Positions 22,310 to 32,325 are shown, numbered from the stretch's first letter. The stretch: DNA of 64,000 bases from Phytobacter diazotrophicus (GCA_004346725.1 SMDE01000004.1:331953-395952), one strand, 5' to 3'. Made by a program: numbers and translations. The notes: generated by a model from the letters alone, not told the origin.

Positions 22310-23428
22310 TTATCCTGCAAAGCGCGCTAAAGAGAAGGGGGTTAAATCAAATTTACTGCTTTCACCCTGGGCGAACTGGGCCGCAATTTCCCCAAGCACT
22401 GGCGCAAATTTGAAACCATGCCCACTCAGCCCGGTGACCAGTAGCGCATGAGGGCAATCGGGAAGGGTATCGATGATGAAATCTTCATCAGGCGAATTAT
22501 CATAAGTGCAAGAGGACCCGTACAGGCAACCACCGATGCCCGGTAAGAACTGGCGCAGGAAGGGAAAACACTCTGAACCATCTGAGGCTACTGCGCCAAA
22601 CGGTACGCGTTCACTGGCCTCGTTGATACGTTGTCCGCCGTTATGCTTGCCGATTTTTAATGCATTATCCTCAGCGGGGAAACCATAGTATTGAGATCCA
22701 TCCGCCATTTCGCCGGTAAAGGCCGGGAAGCGATTCTTGGTGCTGTAACGACCATCAGCCTGGAACCAGGCAAAGACTTTTCGTACCGGCTGGACAGGTA
22801 AGCCGGGAACAAGGTTCGCAACCCATGTACCGCTACTAATGAGGATCTTTTTCGCGCTGAATGTTCCCTCAGATGTATCAATACTCACACCATCATCGGT
22901 AGTATGCAGGGCTGTCACCGGGCAGTTAAACAGTTGGGCGCACCCGGCTTCTTGCGCCAGGCGAATCCAGGCCTTAATTGCCAGTTCGCTGCGAAGTATG
23001 CCGGAGTCCGCTTCGAACAAGCCGATGTAGTCATCCGGGACGGTGATTTCTGGCCAGCGTGCCATCAGTGACGGCGCATCAAGCTTTTCCACGGCCAGAT
23101 TCCAGTGCAGCGCACTTTGCGCGACATTTGCCAGAAAAGAGGAATGTGCCGGGCCAAGATTAAGTACCCCGGTGCGCTCAAAGACGGCTTCGCCGCTGTC
23201 AGCAACCAGTTGATCCCACAACTCCTGGGCGCGCAATACCAGCGGAACGTACTTTTCCCCCTCCCCATAAGCATGGCGGATTAAACGAGTATCGCCATGG
23301 TGGCTCCCTTCCCGATGCGGTGGCAGGTGCGCATCGGTCATCAGTACGTTGAGACCGGCGCGGGACGCATAGTAGCCCGCCGCCGCACCGACAGAGCCGC
23401 TGCCAATGATGATCAAATCGTATTTCAT
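22310..23428 (-). CDS. solA: N-methyl-L-tryptophan oxidase
   Basis: 372 aa flavoprotein of the monomeric sarcosine oxidase family that oxidatively demethylates N-methyl-tryptophan, releasing formaldehyde and hydrogen peroxide. FAD-binding motif [15 protein letters not shown] at residues 4-18; the covalent-flavin Cys is at about 307 ([14 protein letters not shown]); C-terminal [15 protein letters not shown]. The start is set at 23428 to match the K-12 N-terminus and the GGAG before it; five residues further upstream are possible. Confidence 0.95.
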   Translation of the reverse strand: MKYDLIIIGSGSVGAAAGYYASRAGLNVLMTDAHLPPHREGSHHGDTRLIRHAYGEGEKYVPLVLRAQELWDQLVADSGEAVFERTGVLNLGPAHSSFLANVAQSALHWNLAVEKLDAPSLMARWPEITVPDDYIGLFEADSGILRSELAIKAWIRLAQEAGCAQLFNCPVTALHTTDDGVSIDTSEGTFSAKKILISSGTWVANLVPGLPVQPVRKVFAWFQADGRYSTKNRFPAFTGEMADGSQYYGFPAEDNALKIGKHNGGQRINEASERVPFGAVASDGSECFPFLRQFLPGIGGCLYGSSCTYDNSPDEDFIIDTLPDCPHALLVTGLSGHGFKFAPVLGEIAAQFAQGESSKFDLTPFSLARFAG

Positions 23429-23496
23429 GTCGTTCTCCATCAAGTCGTAATCGGGAGGGTAAATAACCGGGAGGCGTTATACAAGACGGGAAATAA

Positions 23497-23518
23497 ATAA
23501 GGCACCACGTGGGTGCCT
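23497..23518 (-). terminator. bssS terminator
   Basis: On the minus strand GGCACC and GGTGCC (extended by the ACGTGG/CCACGT core) form a stem followed by TTATTTATTT. It lies 26 bp past the bssS stop. Confidence 0.8.
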
Positions 23519-23543
23519 GTTGAGTGATTATTGAGCATTATCG

Positions 23544-23798
23544 CTAATGCCTACGATACTCATTTTCCTGGTACTCGCCTGATTCTATTTTGGCGATACC
23601 CGCTTCTAAAATCGAAATAAACTGGCGGGCAACTTCGGTCGTTAACCACAACGTCTGGCCTACTTCGGTGTCCTGAGAAGCGGCTCTGTTTGGGGTCTGG
23701 TAATGTAAGCGCAACATCAGTGCATCGTAACTGTCCACTGTGCTGATATCCCATCCAACCAGAGGATGGGTCTGGATGACTTCATTATTCTTTTCCAT
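23544..23798 (-). CDS. bssS: Biofilm regulator BssS
   Basis: 84 aa, same length as K-12 BssS (YceP), which influences biofilm formation through indole and AI-2 related signalling and is induced by heat shock. The sequence MEKNNEVIQTHPLVGWDIST is conserved, with variation only near RAASQD. The ATG at 23798 is preceded by AAGGGGG; a second ATG lies one codon upstream. No DNA-binding motif is evident. Confidence 0.93.
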   Translation of the reverse strand: MEKNNEVIQTHPLVGWDISTVDSYDALMLRLHYQTPNRAASQDTEVGQTLWLTTEVARQFISILEAGIAKIESGEYQENEYRRH

Positions 23799-24021
23799 CA
23801 TAACCCCCTTATGGCGTGTTAACTGACAACGACTTTCGAGGTTCAATGCGTGTTTTTGTGAAGCCTTTTCAGTATACCAATATTTAACCTTGCTGATCGA
23901 ATAAATAACACTCTGCAACATAATTTTATTTCAGTTGGATTTTTTTGAACAAGAAAACGCTAACTTACGCGTGATTTTTAAGCAGGTCAGGAGGAAAGTA
24001 AGATTTTTGCTTAAAAAAACC

Positions 24022-24047
24022 AAAAAGCCGGGGCGACCCGGCAAAAA
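24022..24047 (-). terminator. dinI terminator
   Basis: On the minus strand GCCGGG and CCCGGC pair around a short loop and are followed by TTTTTGG and a further seven-T run, 22 bp past the dinI stop. Confidence 0.88.
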
Positions 24048-24068
24048 CATGCACAATACAAACTCTTT

Positions 24069-24314
24069 TTAATCGCGGATAAACCAGTCGTCGGCGCTTT
24101 CCCACGTTTCTTGCAGAATTTCACTGACGCGCTCTTTATCTTCTTTTGCTCCGCCCATCACCGATAAGTTATTCGCTGTCGCATAACGAACCGTAATTTT
24201 ATTTTCGCTATCAGGATAATAATTATTCAGTCGGCGGGATAACTCGCTCGCCAGGGCATCAATAGCACCTGGCGGGAGCGGTGTAGTTTTGGCAATAGTC
24301 ACTTCGATGCGCAT
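24069..24314 (-). CDS. dinI: DNA damage-inducible protein DinI
   Basis: 81 aa. Binds and stabilises RecA filaments, moderating UmuD cleavage during the SOS response. The small alpha/beta fold and acidic C-terminal helix (QETWESADDWFIRD), which mimics DNA, are recognisable. A LexA box lies 22 bp upstream. Divergent in control, not orientation, from pyrC, which ends 74 bp upstream. Confidence 0.96.
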   Translation of the reverse strand: MRIEVTIAKTTPLPPGAIDALASELSRRLNNYYPDSENKITVRYATANNLSVMGGAKEDKERVSEILQETWESADDWFIRD

Positions 24315-24335
24315 GGCAACCCCCTGTGTTATTTA

Positions 24336-24351
24336 CTGTATGTTTATACAG
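24336..24351. promoter_or_regulatory. LexA operator of dinI
   Basis: CTGTATGTTTATACAG fits CTGT-N8-ACAG, with T-A flanks as in the extended SOS box. It lies between pyrC and dinI and governs dinI. Confidence 0.93.
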
Positions 24352-24388
24352 TTACCTTGCAAGATTTACAACAGGGGGGTGAAAAAAA

Positions 24389-25435
24389 TCAGGATTTCAC
24401 TGTCCAGCGGACTGTCTCACCGGCGAGGAATGGGATAATCGCATCTTCCGGCAAAGCAATACTGTCGATGACCGTTGAATCTTCACGCACCAGTTCAATG
24501 AAGGTTTCATTCACCGGCAGGCCATAAAAATGCGGGCCGTTGAGTGAACAGAACGCTTCAAAATGCTGCAGGGCATTCATCTCTTCAAACACGGTGGCAT
24601 AACTTGCCAGCGCAGTCGGCGCGTTGAAGCAGCCTGCACAGCCACAGCTTGCCTCTTTACGATGGCGGGCGTGTGGCGCAGAGTCCGTGCCGAGAAACGC
24701 GCGGGTAAAGCCGCTGGCGACCAGTTCACGCAGCGCCTGCTGATGCATGTTACGTTTCAGGATAGGCAGGCAATACAGATGCGGACGTACACCGCCGACC
24801 AGCATATGGTTACGGTTGAACATCAAATGCTGCGGTGTGATGGTGGCCGCTAACAGCTCATTGCCGTCACGGACATATTCCGCGGCATCTTTGGTGGTGA
24901 TGTGCTCGAACACCACTTTCAACCCCGGCAGACGCTGGCGAAGTGGCTCCATGACCGTCTCGATAAAGCGGGCTTCGCGATCGAAGATATCGATCTCTGC
25001 CTGGGTCACTTCACCGTGAACCAGCAGTGGCATCCCCAGTTTTTCCATGCGCTCAAGTACCGGCATGATGGCATCAATACTGGTCACCCCATGACTTGAA
25101 TTGGTAGTGGCATTCGCCGGGTAGAGCTTGGCGGCGGTAAAGACATTCTCGCGAAAACCGCGTTCCACTTCGTCGGGATTGAGTGAATCGGTCAGGTAGC
25201 AGGTCATTAGCGGAGTAAAGTCATGTCCGGCAGGTACGGCATCAAGAATGCGCTGACGATAAGCAATTGCCGCCTCAACGCTGGTCACCGGCGGGACAAG
25301 ATTGGGCATGACGATGGCGCGAGCATAAATTTCGCTGGTCCAGGGCACGACGGTTTTTAACATATCGCCGTCACGTAAATGAACGTGCCAGTCATCAGGG
25401 CGGCGGATTTTTAAAACCTGGGAATGTGCTGTCAT
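24389..25435 (-). CDS. pyrC: Dihydroorotase
   Basis: 348 aa zinc enzyme converting carbamoyl-aspartate to dihydroorotate in pyrimidine synthesis. All metal ligands are present at canonical numbers: His17 and His19 (WHVHL), the carboxylated Lys103 (AAKLYP), His140, His178 and the catalytic Asp251 (GTDSAPH). Cys residues in SCGCAGC are shared with the enterobacterial class. Its leader keeps the start-site-dependent hairpin, while its -35 box appears to lie inside an ERIC repeat. Confidence 0.98.
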   Translation of the reverse strand: MTAHSQVLKIRRPDDWHVHLRDGDMLKTVVPWTSEIYARAIVMPNLVPPVTSVEAAIAYRQRILDAVPAGHDFTPLMTCYLTDSLNPDEVERGFRENVFTAAKLYPANATTNSSHGVTSIDAIMPVLERMEKLGMPLLVHGEVTQAEIDIFDREARFIETVMEPLRQRLPGLKVVFEHITTKDAAEYVRDGNELLAATITPQHLMFNRNHMLVGGVRPHLYCLPILKRNMHQQALRELVASGFTRAFLGTDSAPHARHRKEASCGCAGCFNAPTALASYATVFEEMNALQHFEAFCSLNGPHFYGLPVNETFIELVREDSTVIDSIALPEDAIIPFLAGETVRWTVKS

Positions 25436-25488
25436 GGGAGTGCTCCGGCTGGGTGAGAATCAGTCAATATGGCTGGTTTTTTGCCGGG
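25436..25488 (-). promoter_or_regulatory. pyrC: pyrC leader with translational hairpin
   Basis: The transcript would begin in the CCCGG run at 25488-25484. The 5' CCGGC (25487-25483) can pair with GCCGG at 25449-25445, which overlaps the ribosome site before the start codon. This is the known pyrC mechanism: with ample CTP transcription starts at C and the hairpin blocks translation; with low CTP it starts at G and the stem is weakened. The pairing partners are visible; the mechanism is taken from E. coli and Salmonella. Confidence 0.75.
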
Positions 25489-25493
25489 CACTA

Positions 25494-25522
25494 AGCATAA
25501 GCGTATACCCATCATACTTCAA
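25494..25522 (-). promoter_or_regulatory. pyrC promoter
   Basis: On the minus strand TTGAAG (25522-25517) and TATGCT (25499-25494) are spaced by 17 bp, and the predicted start falls in the CCCGG run expected for pyrC. The -35 hexamer lies within the ERIC element that ends at 25504. No pur-box-like sequence (ACGCAAACGTTTGCGT type) is visible nearby. Confidence 0.65.
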
Positions 25523-25627
25523 GCTGCATCTGAGCCACTTCGCGCTTGTCCCGGTCACGAACGTGAATAAGCTCCCGGGTGTTCATGGCGTCTTCGCTTT
25601 CCCGCAACGCGAATGATGGTGGGTATA
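25504..25627. repeat. ERIC (IRU) intergenic repeat
   Basis: A 124-bp element bounded by TATACCC and GGGTATA, with the ERIC hallmarks: CTTCAAGCTGCA near one end, a central hairpin with GTCCCGGTCAC and TAAGCTCCCGGG (compensated versions of the ERIC core CCCAGTCAC and GCTCCTGGGG), then CCCGCAACGCGAAT near the other end. It sits between yceB and pyrC. ERICs are non-coding, imperfectly palindromic repeats mobilised in trans by an unknown route. Confidence 0.85.
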
Positions 25628-25655
25628 AACGCTTCGGCTTGCTTGTTTTCCAGAG

Positions 25656-25675
25656 AAAAAGCCCTTACGGGCTTA
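25656..25675 (-). terminator. yceB terminator
   Basis: On the minus strand AAGCCC and GGGCTT form a stem over GTAA-like loop bases and run into TTTTTC. The stem starts in the yceB stop codon. Confidence 0.8.
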
Positions 25676-26233
25676 ATCGGTGAGCGGGATGATAATTTCA
25701 CCCGGCTTCACTTCGATACCCCTGGCATATTTCTTCGCCAGCGCTTCGCCTTTACTGCTGTCTTCACGCAGAATGTAAGCGGGGCGCTGATTAAAGTAGT
25801 TACGCAGGGACTGATTCAGATAGGGCAGAAGGGTTTGCAGAATGGACTGCATTTTCTGTGGTGTGACGGTTGCGTCAACCACTTCCATCTCCTGGAGATA
25901 AATTGCCCCTTTTTCTTTATCGAAGACCGGCAGCGCCTTCATTTTGAGCTTCATGGTCGCTTTCTGATTACCGAAAAGAGAGTTCATCTCCAGATTGGCA
26001 TCGCCGGAAAGGGTAATCTTATTCGGTTCCTCACGGCCAATCTGACTGACCAGATTACTGAGGACGATGTGCGCGTCCGCCACGCCGGGCAGGCCGATGT
26101 CTTTGGCGAAATCGTTGCGTTTTTGCAGTGACTGGTTAATTTCCTGCTCGCTGATGCTGTACTGTGTTAACTGGTTACAACCCACCAAAACGCCGCTTAA
26201 AATCAGAGCCGCGGCGAAAATAATCTTTTTCAT
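25673..26233 (-). CDS. yceB: DUF1439 lipoprotein YceB
   Basis: 186 aa. Signal sequence with lipobox LVGC, lipidated Cys at residue 19, followed by NQLTQYSISEQEINQ. The body is a DUF1439 fold related to lipid-binding tubular domains. Same length as K-12 YceB, whose function is unknown. The start at 26233 matches K-12; upstream in-frame sequence overlaps grxB and has no homology. A 20-bp palindrome separates it from grxB. Confidence 0.92.
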   Translation of the reverse strand: MKKIIFAAALILSGVLVGCNQLTQYSISEQEINQSLQKRNDFAKDIGLPGVADAHIVLSNLVSQIGREEPNKITLSGDANLEMNSLFGNQKATMKLKMKALPVFDKEKGAIYLQEMEVVDATVTPQKMQSILQTLLPYLNQSLRNYFNQRPAYILREDSSKGEALAKKYARGIEVKPGEIIIPLTD

Positions 26234-26320
26234 TATGTTCCTCAAGAGAGTGCCTGTGTATTCATCCTTGTCTGTAGCATCAGTCCAGGGCAGAGGATAA
26301 GCCAGCAGAAAAAGCTGAAA

Positions 26321-26340
26321 GCGGAAGCGTACGCTTCCGC
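26321..26340 (-). terminator. Palindrome/terminator after grxB
   Basis: GCGGAAGCGTACGCTTCCGC is a perfect 20-bp palindrome 8 bp past the grxB stop. On the minus strand it is followed by TTTCAGCTTTTT, so it could terminate or attenuate transcription between grxB and yceB. Confidence 0.65.
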
Positions 26341-26348
26341 CTGGGGCA

Positions 26349-26996
26349 TTATATCGCCATTGATGAGAGCAGGTTAATCTGCGTTTGTTTCGCCATGTTA
26401 TCGCGGTAGTCGGCCACGCGCGTCGGCCAGTTAATCCCCGCCACAATGGTCAGATTACGCAGTAAGGGGAACAGGTGAATATCATCATCCGACAGCTCTC
26501 CGTTTACCGCATTAGGCTGAACGATAAGCTTATCCAGTGCGCGTAAATCATCGCTGATTTTTTTGATAAGCCCGGCTGAGTGGGCCATGTGCTCGTCAAA
26601 ATTGCCGATCGCCGCCTCTTTCTTCGCCACAAAATAGGCTCTGGCTTCAGGCGTAGCGAACTCGTCGAAGGGGCTTTTGGCAAAACGCGGAATGAGCAGA
26701 CGATTGACGTAGCCATTGACTTTTCTCAGCCAGGCGTCGAGGGCTGGATTCTGCTTTCCGGTCAGCAACGGCTTACCGTCAAGTTTGTCCACGTAATGGA
26801 CGATATCCATGCTTTCAGGTAGATAGCGGCTGTCGTCTTTTTGGAGTATCGGCGCCATTTTTTGGCCGATCATTCGGGTCGGCGTTGCTTCGTCATCATT
26901 GAGCAACACGTTGAGTTCGACGGGGATATTCTTGAGGCCGAAAATCATGCGGGCCTTAACGCAGAACGGGCAGTGATCATAAATGTAGAGTTTCAC
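26349..26996 (-). CDS. grxB: Glutaredoxin 2
   Basis: 215 aa, the GST-like large glutaredoxin that reduces glutathione mixed disulfides. N-terminal thioredoxin fold with the redox motif CPFC (residues 9-12; CPYC in K-12) and the GSH-binding PESMDIVHYVD; C-terminal all-helical GST-like domain. The start is a GTG preceded by a strong GGAGGAGAA, giving exactly the K-12 length; upstream ATG codons overlap mdtH. Confidence 0.95.
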   Translation of the reverse strand: MKLYIYDHCPFCVKARMIFGLKNIPVELNVLLNDDEATPTRMIGQKMAPILQKDDSRYLPESMDIVHYVDKLDGKPLLTGKQNPALDAWLRKVNGYVNRLLIPRFAKSPFDEFATPEARAYFVAKKEAAIGNFDEHMAHSAGLIKKISDDLRALDKLIVQPNAVNGELSDDDIHLFPLLRNLTIVAGINWPTRVADYRDNMAKQTQINLLSSMAI

Positions 26997-27060
26997 GGTT
27001 CTCCTCCATACTGATTGTCCATCACAAAAAAGTATGGAAGAGATTAAAAGGGCTGGCAAA

Positions 27061-28269
27061 TCATGCGCCCGGTTCGAGCAGGCGTGACGGGGTGCGTTTT
27101 TGCGCGAATTGCCACAGCAGGGCGAAAAAGGTGATAAGGCCAATCAGCGCCAGCATCATCCAGGGTAACGTCGGCTGACTCAGTGCTTTACCCACGTCAA
27201 ACAGCCAGCCCCCGCCGGCATAACCCAACGCACCGCCAAATGCCAGCCCCAGGCGACTGAACCCCATATAACTGCCGCGGGCGCGGGAATCTGCCAGCGC
27301 CGCGCTTAACGTTTCACGTGCCGGTTCAGCAATAATGGAGCCGATATAAAAGGTGCAAATCAGCGTAAACAGTTGCTGCAGGCTGTTGACCAGGCCTATC
27401 GGCAACAGACTGAATGACATAAACAGCAGCCCGGCCATCAGCCGATGTTCCAGGCGAAAACGTTTTTCACTCCAGCGGGCAATAGGGTACAGCAGCGTCA
27501 GCGACAGGCTGGCTTCAATGGCATACATCCATTTTACTGCCGCAGGCGAACCGGCGATATCATTCACCATGATTGGCAGCATCAACATTACCTGAACCGC
27601 CAGCATGTAATAGCCGGTAAGTGTCAGTACGTAGGTGACAAAACGTTTATCACGCAAAACGCGGCCCAGCCCTTCACGCACCGGCGTTTTTACCGTCGAT
27701 AATTTCCATGCAGGCAGCAGCCAGGCGTTAAAGCCTGCACAAAGAACAAACACGGCGGCACCGACAATACAGACCAGACGGAAATCGTATTGCAGCAACC
27801 AACTGCCAATCAGTGCGCCGATCACCGCCCCCGCGCTGTCCTGCATCATCAATAGCGAGAAGAAGCGGCCGCGCTGTGATGGGCGAATCAGTTTAACCAC
27901 CAGCGCCGTGCGCGGCGGATCGAAGAGCGTACCGCCGAGTCCGGATAATATGCAGGAGCACCACAGCAGCCAGGGGTCATGGGCGATACCCATGGTGGCA
28001 AAACCGGCAGCACGCATTAGCATGCCGGTGACGATCAGTGGTTTAGCACCAAAACGGTCCGCGATGGCACCGCCGAAAACGCCCAGCCCTTGCTGCACGA
28101 ATTGCCTTAACCCAAGGGCAATACCAACCATCAAGGCAGCCCAACCGAGTTGATCAACAAAACGTATAGAAATAAGCGGGAAAACGACGAAAAAGCCCAG
28201 CACCACCAACATATTATCGACGAGCAGGAAATATTTACCCAGGCTCCTTGCCTGCGATACGCGTGACAT
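27061..28269 (-). CDS. mdtH: MFS multidrug transporter MdtH
   Basis: 402 aa with 12 membrane segments and a motif-A loop ([12 protein letters not shown]). Same length as E. coli MdtH (YceL), associated with norfloxacin and enoxacin efflux on overproduction. Divergent from rimJ across about 230 bp. Physiological substrate unknown. Confidence 0.94.
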   Translation of the reverse strand: MSRVSQARSLGKYFLLVDNMLVVLGFFVVFPLISIRFVDQLGWAALMVGIALGLRQFVQQGLGVFGGAIADRFGAKPLIVTGMLMRAAGFATMGIAHDPWLLWCSCILSGLGGTLFDPPRTALVVKLIRPSQRGRFFSLLMMQDSAGAVIGALIGSWLLQYDFRLVCIVGAAVFVLCAGFNAWLLPAWKLSTVKTPVREGLGRVLRDKRFVTYVLTLTGYYMLAVQVMLMLPIMVNDIAGSPAAVKWMYAIEASLSLTLLYPIARWSEKRFRLEHRLMAGLLFMSFSLLPIGLVNSLQQLFTLICTFYIGSIIAEPARETLSAALADSRARGSYMGFSRLGLAFGGALGYAGGGWLFDVGKALSQPTLPWMMLALIGLITFFALLWQFAQKRTPSRLLEPGA

Positions 28270-28501
28270 TTCCCCTCCCGGGAAATAAATGTAAGTACGT
28301 TAATATTCTGCCGGGTCGTCTGATTTTTTCCCATCGTTGGCGCGACAATATTTTTTTATCAAAAGCGGGCTTTAATTCAGACTTCTCATCGAAAAAGCTT
28401 ATGTATTGCGAAAATGCAGGTTGTTGTTTTCACAGAGTGGCTGCGCAAATGTATAGTAAAGGGAAGGGGTTGAGAGTGGTAACCGGAAGGAGAAGGAATG
28501 A

Positions 28502-29086
28502 ATGTTTGGCTATCGCAGTAATGTGCCGAAAGTACGCCTGGTCACAGACAGGCTGGTGGTTCGCTTAGTTCATGAGCGGGACGCCTGGCGGCTTGCGGAC
28601 TATTACGCTGAGAACCGTCAATTTTTAAAGCCCTGGGAACCGGTTCGTGACGAGAGCCATTGCTATCCATCTGGTTGGCAGGCTCGCCTGGGGATGATTA
28701 ACGAATTCCATAAACAAGGAACCGCTTTTTATTTCGCATTACTCGATCCAGAAGAAAAAGAGATCATCGGTGTCGCGAATTTCTCCAATGTGGTACGCGG
28801 TTCTTTCCATGCCTGCTATCTGGGGTATTCCATCGGTCAAAAATGGCAGGGGCAGGGGTTAATGTTCGAAGCGCTGACGGCCGCCATTCGCTATATGCAA
28901 CGAACGCAACATTTGCACCGCATTATGGCGAATTATATGCCGCACAATAAACGCAGCGGCGATTTACTGGCGCGCCTTGGTTTTGAAAAAGAGGGCTACG
29001 CAAAAGCGTATCTGCTGATTGACGGGCAATGGCGTGACCACGTGTTGACGGCGTTGACCACCAAAGACTGGACCCCGGGTCGTTAA
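28502..29086 (+). CDS. rimJ: Ribosomal protein S5 N-alanine acetyltransferase RimJ
   Basis: 194 aa GNAT-fold enzyme that acetylates the N-terminal Ala of ribosomal protein S5. The acetyl-CoA pyrophosphate-binding loop is QKWQGQG (about 120-126), followed by [18 protein letters not shown]. Same length as K-12. A good AAGGAG precedes the start. yceH follows 9 bp later, suggesting co-transcription. Confidence 0.96.
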   Translation: MFGYRSNVPKVRLVTDRLVVRLVHERDAWRLADYYAENRQFLKPWEPVRDESHCYPSGWQARLGMINEFHKQGTAFYFALLDPEEKEIIGVANFSNVVRGSFHACYLGYSIGQKWQGQGLMFEALTAAIRYMQRTQHLHRIMANYMPHNKRSGDLLARLGFEKEGYAKAYLLIDGQWRDHVLTALTTKDWTPGR

Positions 29087-29095
29087 GGAGAAAAC

Positions 29096-29749
29096 ATGAA
29101 GTACCAACTCAGCGCCACGGAAGCGCGCGTTATCGGATGCCTGCTGGAAAAACAGATCACTACCCCTGAACAATATCCATTGTCGGTCAATGCCGTGGTG
29201 ACCGCCTGTAACCAAAAAACCAACCGTGAACCGGTAATGAACCTCAGCGAGCATGAGGTGCAGGAGATACTGGATACGCTGGTAAAGCGCCACTACCTGC
29301 GCACCGTCAGTGGTTTCGGTAACCGTGTCACTAAATATGAGCAGCGTTTCTGCAACTCCGAATTCGGCGACCTGAAACTCTCCCCGGCGGAAGTGGCCAT
29401 TATTACCACGCTGTTGCTGCGCGGCGCTCAAACGCCGGGTGAACTGCGCGGGCGCGCGGCGCGGATGCATGAATTTAACGATATGGGTGAAGTGGAAAGC
29501 GCGCTGGAGAATCTGGCGCAGCGCGAAGATGGTCCGTATGTTGTGCGTTTACCACGCGAGCCTGGCAAACGGGAAAGCCGCTATATGCATCTGTTCAGCG
29601 GTGATGTGGAGACGCTGATTAACGTTGTGGAGACAGTAAGCCCGCTGGATAGCGACAACGATCTGGCTTCGCGGGTTGAAGCGCTGGAAAACGACGTTGC
29701 CGAACTGAAACAGCGTCTGGCTTCACTACTCGAACATCTGGGGGATTAA
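29096..29749 (+). CDS. yceH: DUF480 winged-helix protein YceH
   Basis: 217 aa, DUF480 family: two winged-helix-like domains (about 1-85 and 95-170) with [26 protein letters not shown] at the start, and a C-terminal coiled coil ([22 protein letters not shown]). The fold suggests nucleic acid or protein binding; no function is established. Lies between rimJ and mviM with gaps of 9 and 2 bp, so it is translated as part of one message. Confidence 0.93.
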   Translation: MKYQLSATEARVIGCLLEKQITTPEQYPLSVNAVVTACNQKTNREPVMNLSEHEVQEILDTLVKRHYLRTVSGFGNRVTKYEQRFCNSEFGDLKLSPAEVAIITTLLLRGAQTPGELRGRAARMHEFNDMGEVESALENLAQREDGPYVVRLPREPGKRESRYMHLFSGDVETLINVVETVSPLDSDNDLASRVEALENDVAELKQRLASLLEHLGD

Positions 29750-29751
29750 TC

Positions 29752-30675
29752 GTGGCGGTATTACGTATAGGGGTTGTGGGATTAGGCGGTATCGCGCAAA
29801 AAGCATGGTTACCGGTACTGGGGGCGGCAACTGACTGGACGCTGGCGGCAGCCTGGTCACCCACGCGAGAAAAAGCGCAGCGTGTGTGCGACACCTGGCG
29901 TATTCCTTATGTCGGCTCGTTATGCGAGCTCGCCGCGCAGTGTGACGCGGTTTTTGTTCACACCTCTACCGCCTCGCACTATGCGGTGGTGAGCGAACTC
30001 CTGAATGCAGGTGTTCATGTTTGTGTCGACAAACCCCTGGCAGAAAATCTGTCGGATGCGGAAAAGCTCATTGAACTGGCGGCGCGCAAAAAGCTGACGC
30101 TGATGGTGGGGTTCAACCGCCGTTTTGCTCCGCTGTACCGTCAGTTAAAAAGTCATTTGCCGCAGGCAGCATCACTGCGAATGGATAAACATCGCAGCAA
30201 CAGCGTTGGTCCGCACGATCTGCGCTTCACCTTACTCGATGATTATCTGCATGTTGTGGATACCGCTCTCTGGCTGGCCGGTGGCAGTGCGTCGCTTGCC
30301 AGCGGCACATTGCTGACTAATGACCAGGGTGAAATGATTTATGCCGAGCACCATTTTGCGCAGGGCGCGTTGCAAATCACTACCAGTATGCATCGCCGTG
30401 CCGGTAGTCAACGCGAATGGGTGCAGGCGGTAACGGACGGCGGACTGTATGACGTTACCGATATGCGTGAATGGCGTGAAGAACAGGGGCAGGGGATTGT
30501 GACTCCGCCCATACCCGGCTGGCAGAATACGCTGGAGCAACGAGGCTTCGCCGGATGCGCGCGCCATTTTATCGAATGCGTGCAAAATCAGACGGTTCCG
30601 GAAACGGCGGGTGAGCAGGCTATCCTGGCCCAGCGTATCGTTGAAAAACTCTGGCGCGAGGCGATGAGCGAATAA
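29752..30675 (+). CDS. mviM: Gfo/Idh/MocA-family oxidoreductase MviM
   Basis: 307 aa. N-terminal Rossmann fold with RIGVVGLGGIAQKAW (5-19) and the family motif CVDKPLAEN near 92-100, followed by the GFNRRFAPL segment and a C-terminal alpha/beta domain. GTG start 2 bp after yceH. A putative NAD(P)-dependent sugar-type oxidoreductase; substrate unknown. Named for a Salmonella virulence screen along with mviN. Confidence 0.93.
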   Translation: MAVLRIGVVGLGGIAQKAWLPVLGAATDWTLAAAWSPTREKAQRVCDTWRIPYVGSLCELAAQCDAVFVHTSTASHYAVVSELLNAGVHVCVDKPLAENLSDAEKLIELAARKKLTLMVGFNRRFAPLYRQLKSHLPQAASLRMDKHRSNSVGPHDLRFTLLDDYLHVVDTALWLAGGSASLASGTLLTNDQGEMIYAEHHFAQGALQITTSMHRRAGSQREWVQAVTDGGLYDVTDMREWREEQGQGIVTPPIPGWQNTLEQRGFAGCARHFIECVQNQTVPETAGEQAILAQRIVEKLWREAMSE

Positions 30676-30739
30676 CCCTCTGTAACATATGGCGGTAGAA
30701 ATTCGCGTTATTCCAGGTAGACTAAGCGCTTCGCGATAC

Positions 30740-30764
30740 CAACGCCTGCTTTGTGCAGGCGTTG
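30740..30764 (+). terminator. Hairpin between mviM and murJ
   Basis: CAACGCCTGC and GCAGGCGTTG form a 10-bp stem over a 5-nt loop, 17 bp before murJ. Only a weak T-rich stretch follows (TGTTTATGG), so it may attenuate more than terminate. Confidence 0.55.
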
Positions 30765-30781
30765 TGTTTATGGAACCTTAA

Positions 30782-32317
30782 ATGAACTTATTAAAATCGC
30801 TGGCGGCCGTCAGCTCAATGACCATGTTTTCTCGCGTGCTGGGTTTTGCGCGCGATGCCATTGTGGCGAGGGTATTTGGTGCAGGGATGGCGACCGATGC
30901 CTTCTTTGTCGCCTTTAAACTGCCAAATCTCTTACGACGTATTTTTGCCGAAGGGGCATTTTCTCAGGCCTTTGTCCCCATTCTTGCGGAATATAAAAGT
31001 AAACAGGGCGAAGAGGCGACGCGCATTTTTGTCGCCTATGTATCGGGGCTGTTGACGCTGGCACTGGCGATTGTCACCGTTGCCGGCATGCTGGCGGCGC
31101 CCTGGGTGATTCTGGTGACGGCGCCGGGCTTTGCCGACACGGCTGATAAATTTGCATTGACCTCTCAGCTTCTGCAGATAACTTTCCCCTACATTTTGCT
31201 GATTTCACTGGCGTCGCTCGCCGGGGCGATCCTCAATACCTGGAACCGTTTCTCCGTCCCGGCATTTGCGCCCACGTTCCTTAATATCAGCATGATCGGT
31301 TTTGCTCTGTTCGGTGCGCCGTATTTCCATCCGCCGGTGCTTGCGCTGGCATGGGCGGTGACGGTGGGCGGTATCCTGCAATTGGTTTATCAACTGCCGC
31401 ATCTGAAAAAAATTGGCATGCTGGTGCTGCCGCGTATCAGTTTCCGCGATGCGGGCGCGATGCGGGTGATGAAACAGATGGGGCCGGCGATACTTGGCGT
31501 ATCGGTTAGTCAGATCTCACTGATTATTAACACTATTTTCGCCTCCTTCCTGGTCTCCGGTTCGGTCTCCTGGATGTATTACGCTGATCGCCTGATGGAG
31601 TTTCCATCCGGGGTGCTGGGTGTGGCGCTGGGGACGATTTTGCTGCCGTCGCTCTCGCGAAGTTTTGCCAGCGGTAATCATGATGAATATTGCCGCCTGA
31701 TGGATTGGGGGTTGCGGTTATGCTTTTTGCTGGCGCTGCCCAGCGCGGTGGCGTTAGGCATTCTTGCGAAGCCGCTGACGGTTTCGCTTTTTCAGTATGG
31801 TAAGTTTACCCCGTTTGACGCCCAGATGACTCAGCGAGCGCTGATCGCCTATTCGGTTGGCCTGATGGGCCTTATTGTGGTGAAAGTATTGGCTCCAGGG
31901 TTCTATTCACGACAGGACATCAAAACGCCGGTCAGGATTGCCATTGTCACGCTGGTGATGACGCAATTAATGAACCTGGCATTTATTGGCCCGCTAAAAC
32001 ATGCCGGTCTGTCACTCTCGATTGGCCTTGCGGCCTGTCTGAATGCCAGCCTGCTCTATTGGCAGTTGCGTAAGCAGAATATCTTTACCCCACAGGCCGG
32101 CTGGGGCCGTTTCCTGACACGTCTGTTTATTGCGGTGATCGTAATGGCAGCCGCACTGCTGGGCATGCTGTATGTGATGCCTGACTGGGCGCAGGGCAAC
32201 ATGGCGCATCGCCTGGCTCGGCTCATGGTCGTGGTGGTGGTAGGCGTTGTGGCTTACTTCGCGACGCTTGCGGTGCTGGGGTTCAGAGTTAAAGATTTTG
32301 CCCGCCGGATAGCGTAA
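30782..32317 (+). CDS. murJ: Lipid II flippase MurJ
   Basis: 511 aa MOP-superfamily membrane protein with about 14 helices that moves lipid-linked peptidoglycan precursor across the inner membrane. N-terminal [25 protein letters not shown] carries the conserved Arg of the central cavity; [17 protein letters not shown] and [16 protein letters not shown] are family signatures. Formerly mviN; essential in E. coli. Confidence 0.97.
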   Translation: MNLLKSLAAVSSMTMFSRVLGFARDAIVARVFGAGMATDAFFVAFKLPNLLRRIFAEGAFSQAFVPILAEYKSKQGEEATRIFVAYVSGLLTLALAIVTVAGMLAAPWVILVTAPGFADTADKFALTSQLLQITFPYILLISLASLAGAILNTWNRFSVPAFAPTFLNISMIGFALFGAPYFHPPVLALAWAVTVGGILQLVYQLPHLKKIGMLVLPRISFRDAGAMRVMKQMGPAILGVSVSQISLIINTIFASFLVSGSVSWMYYADRLMEFPSGVLGVALGTILLPSLSRSFASGNHDEYCRLMDWGLRLCFLLALPSAVALGILAKPLTVSLFQYGKFTPFDAQMTQRALIAYSVGLMGLIVVKVLAPGFYSRQDIKTPVRIAIVTLVMTQLMNLAFIGPLKHAGLSLSIGLAACLNASLLYWQLRKQNIFTPQAGWGRFLTRLFIAVIVMAAALLGMLYVMPDWAQGNMAHRLARLMVVVVVGVVAYFATLAVLGFRVKDFARRIA

Positions 32318-32325
32318 GCGCAAAA

